64,000 nucleotides of DNA from Dyella sp. M7H15-1 (GTDB lineage: Bacteria; Pseudomonadota; Gammaproteobacteria; Xanthomonadales; Rhodanobacteraceae): positions 1,364,001 through 1,428,000 of the forward strand of contig NZ_CP035300.1 of the NCBI RefSeq assembly GCF_004114615.1. Reading direction: 5' to 3'. A program made the translations under genes and the position numbers. How positions within the stretch are numbered: the stretch's first letter is position 1; each line of letters begins with the position of its first letter. The notes below the pieces were generated by a model. The model was not told the DNA's origin, searched no databases, and saw only the letters and a program-made list of their open reading frames with translations. Shown one piece after another: positions 38,270-46,250 of this stretch.

Positions 38270-39562
38270 TCAGGCACCGACCGGGCGCATTACTTCGTCG
38301 AAGCTCAGGTTCTGGACGGTGGTCTTGGCGTGATCGGCCACCCACTCCGCTACCTGATCTTCCATGACACGGTTCTGCAGTCCGGACATCAGTTGGGGAT
38401 CGTCGTTGTACAGTTCAATGACCTTTTCCGGCTCTTCGTAGGTAGAGGCAATCGCGGCGAGCTGTTCGGCCAGACGGGTGCGGTCCAGTTTCAACTGCTG
38501 CTTGCGGGCGATTTCGCCCATCAACAGGCCGGCGATCACACGCATACGCGCGGCAGACGCGGCCGAATCAACAAGATGCGCCGTAGGCTGCTGGCCACGC
38601 GGTACGCTGCTGGCAGCAAGATTACGCGCTTCAGACTGCACCATCAGGTTCGGTACGTCCAGTTCCTTGTGCGATTCGGCCAGCTTCTCGGCCACCTGGG
38701 ACTTCAGACGGCCCATCAACGCAGCCTTCAGCTCGCGCTCGAGGTTGGCACGGACCTCCTTGCGGAAGTTGTCCATGTCGCCATCGGCGATGCCGAACAG
38801 CTTGATGAACTCGACGTCGACTTCCGGCAGCTTCTGTTCCTGCACCTTCACGATCTTGAAGTTGACTTTGGCGGTCTTGCCCGCGAGCTGGTCATTGCGA
38901 AAATCAGCCGGAAACTCGATCTCGGTTTCAAACTCGTCGCCCGCCTTGTGGTCGGTCAGCGCGCTATCCAGCGCCTTGAACAGGGTGCCTGAGCCGATGA
39001 TGCTGCCCGCGCGCTCCATACCTTCGACGGGGAAGCAGTAGTCGTTAGCGGCAGCGACGTATTCGAACATCACGAAATCACCCTCGACAGAGGCACGTTG
39101 GACTTCATCGAAGCTGCGGCGCTGCTGACGCAAGGTTTCGACCATCCTCTCGATGTCGGCGTCGGTGACTTCGGCCACTGGACGGCTGATTTCCAGCACA
39201 GCGACGTCGATTTCCGGGAATTCCGGCATCACTTCGAAGGTTGCCGTATAGGCAATTTCACCGTTTTCCGGCTTGCCCGTCGTATCGATCGCCGGGTTGG
39301 CAACCGGACGCAGGTTTTCCTTCTCAAAGGCTTCACGCAGCGTGCTGCCGATCAGGTCCGAAAGCACCTCGCCACGCACCTGCGCGCCGAAGCGCTGCTG
39401 GATCACGTAGGCCGGTACTTTGCCAGGGCGGAAGCCCTTCAGGCGCACCGTGCGGCTCATCTCAGCGATGCGAGCACTGACCTGCGTCTCGAACCGCTCA
39501 GCGGGAAATTTGACCGTGAGCCTGCGTTCAAGTTTGCCGACGTTTTCAACGGAAAACTGCAT
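38270..39562 (-). CDS. tig: Trigger factor
   Basis: A 430-residue ribosome-associated chaperone and prolyl isomerase. The ribosome-binding tail contains the GFRPGKVP signature (residues about 43-50). The FKBP-type domain follows, with SVEGDFVMFEY and IGSGTLFKALDSAL, then the long helical C-terminal arms. I choose the ATG at 39562, giving MQFSVENVGKLERRLTV, the usual N-terminus; the frame stays open upstream without family sequence. It starts the tig-clpP-clpX-lon-hupB series. A tRNA-Leu gene lies 82 bp upstream on the same strand. Confidence 0.96.
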   Translation of the reverse strand: MQFSVENVGKLERRLTVKFPAERFETQVSARIAEMSRTVRLKGFRPGKVPAYVIQQRFGAQVRGEVLSDLIGSTLREAFEKENLRPVANPAIDTTGKPENGEIAYTATFEVMPEFPEIDVAVLEISRPVAEVTDADIERMVETLRQQRRSFDEVQRASVEGDFVMFEYVAAANDYCFPVEGMERAGSIIGSGTLFKALDSALTDHKAGDEFETEIEFPADFRNDQLAGKTAKVNFKIVKVQEQKLPEVDVEFIKLFGIADGDMDNFRKEVRANLERELKAALMGRLKSQVAEKLAESHKELDVPNLMVQSEARNLAASSVPRGQQPTAHLVDSAASAARMRVIAGLLMGEIARKQQLKLDRTRLAEQLAAIASTYEEPEKVIELYNDDPQLMSGLQNRVMEDQVAEWVADHAKTTVQNLSFDEVMRPVGA

Positions 39563-39643
39563 GACGTCTCCTGGAATTATCTGTGATGGCTCGTGACTGC
39601 GCCGCAGCGGTCTGGCCGCCCGCAAAATCAGCTCAAGGTCGGT

Positions 39644-39728
39644 GGTGCGAAAGAAGGGACTCGAACCCTTACGGGGGTTACCCGCTGGAACCTAAATCCA
39701 GTGCGTCTACCAATTCCGCCACTTTCGC
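39644..39728 (-). tRNA. tRNA-Leu (anticodon TAG)
   Basis: A class II tRNA of 85 bases with encoded CCA. Acceptor GCGAAAG pairs with CTTTCGC, a long variable arm is present, the T-loop is GGTTCGAGTCC, and the anticodon loop TTTAGGT gives TAG. Confidence 0.95.
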
Positions 39729-39918
39729 ATCGATCCCCAGATTGCAAGCCTCGGATTTCCAACAATTTTCAACGCGTAGCGCCGAAATGCATTGAAAAGC
39801 TGTTAGGCCACGACCCTAAGTTGATGATTACCTTATGCCAAGCCCATCATTTTACGGTTGTGTCCGCGGCCAGCACAAGCGCTTGGCGCCTCGGCTGACA
39901 GTAATTTCAGACAAACAA

Positions 39919-39946
39919 AAAGGACCCATAGCAATGCGGGTCCTTT
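39919..39946 (-). terminator. Rho-independent terminator downstream of the broken repeat-protein gene
   Basis: AAAGGACCC and GGGTCCTTT pair perfectly around a 10-base loop. On the minus strand a TTTTTGTTTGT run follows, so it fits transcripts coming from the 40089-41387 gene. It also has a short T-run in the plus direction. The rest of 39729-40088 shows no gene. Confidence 0.8.
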
Positions 39947-40088
39947 ATGAATTCATTCACCGAACACTTCTTCAGCCCATTGCTTTGGATCGATAGTCAC
40001 CTAGGACCCATTCTTTTTTGAACGAAAGAGCTTGCACTCTAGAGTTCAAGAAAAATTGTGATCGAGAGAGAGCACAGCCAGGGAAACT

Positions 40089-41387
40089 CTACAGGTTGGT
40101 TTCGGGCGTGATCTCAAACACCGTACCGTCCGCGTTGCCAGAGGCATTGCCGCCACCACTATAGGTGGTGCCATACAGATGGCCACTCGCGTCTAGGATA
40201 AGTCCAGCCAAGGGAGCGGCTCCATCCCTCTCCCCTGCGAACGCATGGAGCACGCTTTCCGTGTATGTCCCCGACGAAGGATTAAGGGTCAGTTTGAACA
40301 CGCTGCCATGGTTATGTTGGCCACCGTGTTCTGTCGTGCCATACAGGTTGCCCTGTATATCTTGGAGGAGTTCCGCTTGGGGAAACCCAATCGCACCAAA
40401 CCTATAAAGCACGCTTTCCGTGTACGCCCCCAAAGCGTTGAGGGTGAGTTTGAACACAGTGCCGACGCCATTGCCACCTTCCGTTGTCGTACCATACAAA
40501 TTGCCGCTCTTGTCTTGGATGAGTCCGGCAGTGGGCCTAGCTCCATCCGTGACCCCATTCGAACCAAATTCATAGAGCACGCTTTCCGTATATGTCCCCG
40601 TGGAAGGATTGAAGGTGAGTTTGAACACAGTGCCTTCATTGCAAACATTGCCACCGTGTTCTGTCGTGCCATACAGATTGCCACGCGCGTCTTGGAGGAG
40701 TCCAGCTACAGGAAAGTGTCCGTCGTTAAATCCTTTCGTGCCAAATGTATGGAGCACGCTTTCCGTATATGTCCCCGTGGAAGGATTGAGGGTGAGTTTG
40801 AACACGGTACCGACGCCATTGCCACCTTCCGTTGTCGTGCCATACAAATTGCCGCTCGCATCTTAGACGAGTCCTGCATAAGGAAGGGATCCATCCCCCG
40901 TCCCCCCGAACGCATAGAGCACGCTTTCCGTGTATGTTCCCGTGGAAGGATTGAGTGTGAGTTTAAACACGGTGCCATAGCCATGGCCACCGGATTCTGT
41001 TGTGCCATACAGACTGCCGCGCGTGTCTTGGATAAGTCTCGCCCGGGGATGGGCTCCGTCGCTTCCCGATGCGAATGCATAGAGTACCTTTTCCAGGTAT
41101 CTCCCTGATCCGGGATTGAAATACACGTTGAACACCGTACCGGCTCCATGGGCACCCTTGAAGCAGGTTGTGCCATACAAATTGCCGCTTGCGTCTCGGA
41201 GGAGTCCGGCAGAGGGATTGGCTCCATCGTTGGTGTGCTGGAGCCCAAACGTATACAGCAACCGCTCGGTGGGAGACTGCACCTGTATGGTTTGTCGGGC
41301 CAACGTCAACATTGTCGCGCTGAGACTCAAGGCGCCCAGGACACACAGCGCTAACCAACGCCGCGGACATAACGGATAACGATTCAT
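40089..41387 (-). pseudogene. Exported tandem-repeat protein (TIGR03803-type repeats) interrupted by a stop codon
   Basis: One continuous frame of 432 codons with a single in-frame TAA at 40863-40865. The N-terminus has a Sec-type signal (WLALCVLGALSLSATMLTLA). Seven repeats of about 55 residues follow, each with the pattern LYxF...DGxxPxAGLxxDxxGNLYGTTxxGGxxGxGTVFKLTLNP, as in TIGR03803 beta-propeller-like repeats. The stop lies in the third repeat (AGLV*DASGNLYGTT) where other repeats have Q or R (AGLIQD, AGLLRD), so a CAA-to-TAA change is the simplest cause. Product ORFs are 40863-41387 and 40089-40847. The family is extracellular and of unknown function. Confidence 0.8.
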
Positions 41388-41742
41388 ATACCCCTCCCCT
41401 AAACGTTAAGCCTGCGATAGCGTGACGGACGAAGCGACAGTGTGAGCTGGTCGGGATGACATTTCACGGGCGGCGATCATCTGCGACTACACATCTACGG
41501 CTTGTTGTCACAACCCATGGCGTTCATCGTTTCGTGGTTTGAAGCCTGCAGGGACTCCACAAGGGAGACCCAATGTTATGGCTGACTGGCGTTGCTCGCT
41601 GTTGAATGTTTTTGACCAAGTAACCGGACTTCAAGGTGGGGTAGCGATTGAGCTCTACTGTACTCTTCGTGATGGCAGCGTCAATTCAAACAATACCTAC
41701 GCTGGCGGGGGGCTAAGGCGAAAATCGGCGCGAACTGCGAAA
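41388..41742. other. Gap between the repeat-protein gene and the integrase remnant
   Basis: This contains the upstream region of the broken repeat gene. A small plus-strand frame (41539-41778) runs into the integrase remnant, but only its last part resembles the integrase in another frame. I see no supported gene here. Confidence 0.4.
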
Positions 41743-42358
41743 AACCCTTCTCTCGCATGCCTGGAACGGGTCTCGTGAATTGGGCTACACCGCCCTACCC
41801 AATCCTTGCGAGGGGTCAAGGGCTTTCGCGAAGACGGTCGCGACGTCTACATCGAGGACGACGTCTATCAGGCCGTCTGGCAGGTGGTCTCAGTCCCGCT
41901 ACAAGACGCCATGGACCTGGCCTATCTCACCGGCCAGCGGGTCGCCAACACCCTCCGAATGGACGAGCGGGATGTCCGCGAAGGTTTTCTGCACGTTAAA
42001 CAAGGGAAAACCGGGGGCGCGTCGCCGCATCGAGATCGCCAGCAAGCTGGTGGTCGAACTCCTGGCCCGGATCCACTGCCCGCAAAGCCTCCTACGTGGC
42101 CCAACCCACCTGACTGATCGTCACCGAGGATGGCCAGCCGCTCACTCACGGCGGCCTACGTCGCGCATTCGACCGGGCGCGTAGTCAGCCGGGGCTGAGA
42201 AGGCCGTCTTCCAGTTCCGCGACCTGCGTGCAAAGGCCGGCACCGACAAAGCCGACGACATTCGCCAGTCCCAGCAGCAGCTGGGACACTCCTCAGTGAC
42301 GATGACGGAGCACTATGTCCGGCAGCGCCGCGGCGCGAAAGTGACCCTGACAAAGTAA
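41743..42358 (+). pseudogene. Phage-type tyrosine recombinase (integrase), decayed by several frameshifts
   Basis: Pieces of one integrase appear in order but in different frames. TLLSHAWNGSRELGYTALPNPCEG is followed by VKGFREDGRDVYIEDDVYQAVW and DLAYLTGQRVANTLRMDERD (catalytic Arg). Then come KPGARRRIEIASKLVVELLARI, LIVTEDGQPLTHGGLRRAFD, and finally FQFRDLRAKAGTDKADDIR with LGHSSVTMTEHYVR (Arg and catalytic Tyr) to a TAA at 42356-42358. Frame changes fall near 41815, 42013, 42110 and 42195. The N-terminal arm-binding domain is missing. It lies beside a tRNA cluster, a usual phage attachment neighbourhood. Confidence 0.8.
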
Positions 42359-42390
42359 AAATTGCGGAACAGATAGGGAATTGCGGAACA

Positions 42391-42420
42391 AAAAAGCACC
42401 TAGGGGTTACCTAAGTGCCT
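42391..42420 (-). terminator. Rho-independent terminator of the tRNA cluster
   Basis: On the minus strand GCACTTAGG and CCTAGGTGC pair around a 5-base loop and are followed by TTTTTTG. It is about 10 bases beyond the 3' end of tRNA-Lys. Confidence 0.9.
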
Positions 42421-42428
42421 GTCTGAAT

Positions 42429-42504
<76 letters not shown>

Positions 42505-42532
42505 TGAAAAACTCGTTTTTAATCTTGCAAAT

Positions 42533-42610
42533 TGGGGTGGACGATGGGACTCGAACCCACGACAACCGGAATCACAATCCGGTACTCTAACCAACTGAGC
42601 TACGCCCACC
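42533..42610 (-). tRNA. tRNA-His (anticodon GTG)
   Basis: A 78-base tRNA including the extra 5' G(-1) opposite C73 and encoded CCA. The anticodon loop TTGTGAT gives GTG. The acceptor stem contains one G-U pair. Confidence 0.95.
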
Positions 42611-42624
42611 GTAACCTAAGTATC

Positions 42625-42701
42625 TGGCGCGCCCGACAGGAATCGAACCTGCAACCGTCGGCTTAGAAGGCCGATGCTCTATCCGGTTGAGCTACAGGCG
42701 C
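42625..42701 (-). tRNA. tRNA-Arg (anticodon TCT)
   Basis: A 77-base tRNA with encoded CCA. The 5' acceptor strand GCGCCTG pairs with CGGGCGC (one G-U), and the anticodon loop CTTCTAA gives TCT. Confidence 0.95.
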
Positions 42702-42723
42702 TTGACTGAAGCATAACACCTGC

Positions 42724-42800
42724 TGGTCGGGGCAGAGGGATTCGAACCCACGACATCCAGCTCCCAAAGCTGGCGCTCTACCAGGCTGAGCTATACCCCG
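42724..42800 (-). tRNA. tRNA-Pro (anticodon TGG)
   Basis: A 77-base tRNA with encoded CCA. Acceptor CGGGGTA pairs with TGCCCCG, and the anticodon loop TTTGGGA gives TGG. Confidence 0.95.
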
Positions 42801-42885
42801 ATTTTCGAAACCCGGCCAGCTTTCGCGTACCGAAGCTTAGAAATGCTACGGGTGACACTCTGGCCCGTCAATCCGTATCGAACAC

Positions 42886-42910
42886 GCCGGACTTCATTTT
42901 TTTGTCCGGC
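42886..42910. repeat. Hairpin between tRNA-Arg(ACG) and tRNA-Pro
   Basis: GCCGGAC and GTCCGGC form a 7-bp stem with a T-rich loop (ttcattttttt). The T-run is inside the loop rather than after the stem, so it is not a standard terminator; it may mark separate transcription of tRNA-Arg. Confidence 0.5.
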
Positions 42911-42974
42911 TTGCAAGCAATGCCCCGCCTGCAATGTAAACATGACTCAAACCGACATCATGCTTTTGCGAATA

Positions 42975-43051
42975 TGGCGCGCCCGGAGAGATTCGAACTC
43001 CCGACCACCAAGTTCGTAGCCTGGTACTCTATCCAGCTGAGCTACGGGCGC
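42975..43051 (-). tRNA. tRNA-Arg (anticodon ACG)
   Basis: A 77-base tRNA with encoded CCA. Acceptor GCGCCCG pairs with CGGGCGC, and the anticodon loop CTACGAA gives ACG (read as inosine after deamination). It lies 174 bp from the other four tRNAs. Confidence 0.96.
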
Positions 43052-43226
43052 GCAGTACAACCTTCTGCCACCGGCGCCGACCCGACCCGACCTTCGGAAG
43101 GCGCTGAAGCAAGAAGCGAAATTATTCAGGTACTGGCCGCAGCCGTCAATACTCTTTGTGATTTTTTTTGAAATATTCTATTCACGCACCTGACAGCAAC
43201 CCATCGATCCCCGTGGCAATTCGCAT

Positions 43227-44030
43227 TTACATGATGTTGAGCGTGAAATCGTCCGCATCCATCCATGCCGGAAAGCGCTCACGGTGTGCCAACAATGAAG
43301 CCGGATCGAGTGACACCGTGATCACCTGTTCCTGAACACCCAACTCGACAAGCGGCTCACCCACTGGATCGATGACCGCACTGTCGCCCGCGTAAGGAAG
43401 ATCGTTGCCATCCGTACCAACGCGGTTCACGCCGATGACGTAGGCCAGATTTTCGATCGCACGAGCACGCAGCAACGTGCACCAGGGTTGTCGACGCGGA
43501 GCAGGCCAATTGGCAACGAAAAAAGCCAGGTCGTAATCCATGCCGCCCGCCGCCGATTCAAGCCGACGATTACGCAACCACACCGGAAAACGCAGGTCGT
43601 AGCAGACCTGCGGTAAGATTCGCCAGCCCTTCAGCTTCACGATCAGGCGCTCGGAGCCGCCTCCATAACGCAAGTGCTCGCCCGCCATGCGGAACAAATG
43701 ACGCTTGTCGTACTGCGCAAAACTGCCATCCGGCCGCGCCCAGATCAATCGGTTGTAAACTTTGTCGCCTTCGCGAATGGCAAGGCTACCCGTAACAACC
43801 GCATTGACCTCGCCAGCCAATGCACGCATCCACGCCACACCTTTGCCGTCCATGCCTTCGGCAGCATGACTCGTGTCATTACTGAAGCCGGAAAGAAAGG
43901 TTTCCGGCAACACGATCAGGTCACTTTGCCCGGCTACGCGACGTAGCAGTGAACCGTAATACTCGCGATTGGCGGGCGCATCGTGCCAGCGCGTGGCGCC
44001 TTGCACGAGGGAAACATTCAGAGTTTGCAT
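43227..44030 (-). CDS. Nitrilase-superfamily omega-amidase (YafV/NIT2-like)
   Basis: A 267-residue carbon-nitrogen hydrolase with the Glu-Lys-Cys triad. Glu is in LIVLPETFLSGFSND, Lys in YDKRHLFRMAGE, and Cys in ILPQVCYDLRFPVWLRN. These are the YafV/NIT2 omega-amidase patterns, which remove the amide from 2-oxoglutaramate or 2-oxosuccinamate. The ATG at 44030 overlaps the end of the aminotransferase by 13 bases, giving tight coupling. The pairing with a glutamine/methionine transaminase supports the omega-amidase reading over other nitrilases. Confidence 0.85.
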   Translation of the reverse strand: MQTLNVSLVQGATRWHDAPANREYYGSLLRRVAGQSDLIVLPETFLSGFSNDTSHAAEGMDGKGVAWMRALAGEVNAVVTGSLAIREGDKVYNRLIWARPDGSFAQYDKRHLFRMAGEHLRYGGGSERLIVKLKGWRILPQVCYDLRFPVWLRNRRLESAAGGMDYDLAFFVANWPAPRRQPWCTLLRARAIENLAYVIGVNRVGTDGNDLPYAGDSAVIDPVGEPLVELGVQEQVITVSLDPASLLAHRERFPAWMDADDFTLNIM

Positions 44031-45163
44031 AGACGCTCTGCTGCGGCATCCATAGTGGCATCGCTCTTGGCGAAGCACAGGCGCACCAGGCGCGTACCTG
44101 GTGCTTTTTCATAGAACGGCGTGAGCGGAATGGCAGCCACCCCACCCTCTTTCACCAGCCATTCGCAGAACGCGAGATCGTCTTCGTCGCGGATGGCTGA
44201 ATAATCCACCAACTGAAAATAACCACCCGGCACATCCAGCAACGTCAGGCGCGATGGTGCGAGCAGGCTGCGGAAACGATCGCGCTTGGCCTGATAGAAG
44301 CTCGACAGTTCCAGATAATGCTCCGGCGTGCTGGCAAGAAACTCGGCAAACGCCGCCTGTGCGGGATGGAAGGTGGAGAAAGTCAGGTATTGATGCACCT
44401 TGCGGAATTCCGCCGACAAATGGGGAGGCGCCACCGCATAGCCCACTTTCCAGCCGGTGCAATGGAACGTCTTGCCAAAACTCGACACCACGATGCTGCG
44501 CGCCGCCAGTTCCGGATGACGCAGCACGCTCTCGTGTGCCGCGCCGTCGTACACGATGTGCTCATACACTTCATCCGACAGCACGACGATGGGCGTGTCG
44601 CGCACGATGGCGGCAAGCTCTTCCAGATCTGCCGACGACAACACGGCACCCGATGGGTTATGCGGGCTGTTGATGAGGATCATTCGCGTTTTCGGCGTAG
44701 TCGCATCACGCACGCGCTGCCAATCGATTGAAAAGCTCGGCACAGTCAGCGGTACATGCACGGCACGCGCACCTTGCAGATCAATGGCAGGCTCATAGGA
44801 ATCGTAAGCTGGATCGAACACGATCACTTCATCGCCAGCGCGCACTAGCGCCGCAATCGCCGCAAACAGCGCCTCGGTCGCACCGGAAGTGACCGTGACA
44901 TCACTTTCGGGACTGATCTTATGAGCATAAAGCCGCGCAGTCTTCAATGCGATCTGCTCGCGCAGCGCCACCGTACCGATGCTGGACGCGTATTGATTGA
45001 ATCCGTTCGACATGGCCCGATCGATGGCATCACGCAATGCTTGCGGTGGTTCGAAATCAGGAAAACCCTGACCCAGGTTGACCGCCTTGTGCTGCACGGC
45101 TAGATGGCTCATCACGCTGAAGATAGTGGTACCTACTTTCGGAAGCTTGGATTCGACGGTCAT
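44018..45163 (-). CDS. Methionine/glutamine-type aminotransferase (YbdL-like, class I)
   Basis: A 381-residue fold-type I PLP enzyme. It begins with KLPKVGTTIFSVMSHLA and VNLGQGFPDFEPP, the YbdL/kynurenine-aminotransferase/glutamine-transaminase-K start. NQYASSIGTVALREQIA, VTSGATEALFAAI and INSPHNPSG follow. The Schiff-base lysine is in SSFGKTFHCTGWKVGY (around residue 235). It likely transaminates 2-keto-4-methylthiobutyrate or aromatic keto acids with glutamine; the 2-oxoglutaramate formed is then handled by the overlapping omega-amidase gene. Full length for the family. Confidence 0.87.
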   Translation of the reverse strand: MTVESKLPKVGTTIFSVMSHLAVQHKAVNLGQGFPDFEPPQALRDAIDRAMSNGFNQYASSIGTVALREQIALKTARLYAHKISPESDVTVTSGATEALFAAIAALVRAGDEVIVFDPAYDSYEPAIDLQGARAVHVPLTVPSFSIDWQRVRDATTPKTRMILINSPHNPSGAVLSSADLEELAAIVRDTPIVVLSDEVYEHIVYDGAAHESVLRHPELAARSIVVSSFGKTFHCTGWKVGYAVAPPHLSAEFRKVHQYLTFSTFHPAQAAFAEFLASTPEHYLELSSFYQAKRDRFRSLLAPSRLTLLDVPGGYFQLVDYSAIRDEDDLAFCEWLVKEGGVAAIPLTPFYEKAPGTRLVRLCFAKSDATMDAAAERLCKL

Positions 45164-45228
45164 GAGCGGCAGTATGGATGTCCAAACGAGACGAGAAGAC
45201 TAGCATGGCACCCAGTAAGACTGTCATC

Positions 45229-46239
45229 TCAGCGACCGAAGCGGATCTCGCCACCATCATGGTCACGATCCCAGCCACGCAGTTCGTCGCGAATATGCGC
45301 AATGCGCTGCCGACCGAGTGCATTGCGCTCCTCGTCAAGCACTTGACCATCGAGCAGTTCTGCCAGCCGCTGTGCCGTTGGCAGCATCGCATCCCAGGCA
45401 TCCAGCGCAGTGACCGGGCCCGGCAGCGCCATGAAGAAACTGAGGCCAGGCGTACGCAGCGCGTCGACGCGCGTAAGATCGAAGCTACCCGGCTTGAGCA
45501 TGTTGGCGACGCTGAAGATCGACCCGACTTCGCGCTTGCCGTCAACCAGTCGGTGATAGATGCCCATGTCGCCGTACTCCAGACCCGCCTTCTCAGTGGC
45601 CACGATGAGATCGGCACCATGGAAGAAATGGTCTTCACGGGCCACCACGAACAAGCTGACGATACGTTCGACCGGCACCTGCGACGGGCGCTTGCCGAGG
45701 TCGGAGCGAGGCGGAATCCGTGGTGCTGGCGTGGGAGCGGACACCGGTGCGGCAGCGGATGTTTCGTGAACATCCGCCGCCACAGACGGCGCATGAGCAA
45801 CTGGCTTCGCTACCGACTCCGACGGCGCTATGGGCTGCGAGGGAGCACGTAATATGTCGACAATCGAGGCGGCATGACCGGTCGGCTTGGGCATCTGCAC
45901 GGTGCTATGACCATGGCGTTGATCCGCCAAGGTAGCCCCCAGTTTTTCCAGCTCTTCGCGCAACCCCACGTCCAGCTCACCTTGCTGGGGGGCTGTTTCC
46001 GAAAACAGCAAATCGTGCCGATCGTCGCCAATATCTCTGAAAACATCATCCTCGCCGGGCGATCCACCCAGCGTCGGCTCGCGGCGTTCCACACTCGGCT
46101 CTGGTGCGGGACGGCGCTTGCCCTGCTCTTTCTTAGGTTCGCCGAACAGCCACACCAGCATCAGCACGATGATGCCAATGATCATGAGCGGGATGCCCAC
46201 CCATGGATTCCACGCAAAAGCCAACTCGATTCCAGACAT
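45229..46239 (-). CDS. zipA: Cell division protein ZipA
   Basis: A 336-residue bitopic membrane protein. The N-terminal helix WVGIPLMIIGIIVLMLVWLFG (about residues 12-32) anchors it, with the bulk in the cytoplasm. A Pro/Ala/Glu-rich linker (about 35-190) leads to the C-terminal FtsZ-binding domain: VPVERIVSLFVVAREDHFFHGADLI, LEYGDMGIYHRL and FFMALPGPVTALDAWDAML. GAGGAG precedes the ATG at 46239. It links FtsZ to the inner membrane at the division site. It starts 12 bases past the smc stop, the common smc-zipA order; ligA, often next, is not found here. Confidence 0.92.
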   Translation of the reverse strand: MSGIELAFAWNPWVGIPLMIIGIIVLMLVWLFGEPKKEQGKRRPAPEPSVERREPTLGGSPGEDDVFRDIGDDRHDLLFSETAPQQGELDVGLREELEKLGATLADQRHGHSTVQMPKPTGHAASIVDILRAPSQPIAPSESVAKPVAHAPSVAADVHETSAAAPVSAPTPAPRIPPRSDLGKRPSQVPVERIVSLFVVAREDHFFHGADLIVATEKAGLEYGDMGIYHRLVDGKREVGSIFSVANMLKPGSFDLTRVDALRTPGLSFFMALPGPVTALDAWDAMLPTAQRLAELLDGQVLDEERNALGRQRIAHIRDELRGWDRDHDGGEIRFGR

Positions 46240-46250
46240 GATGTAACTCC

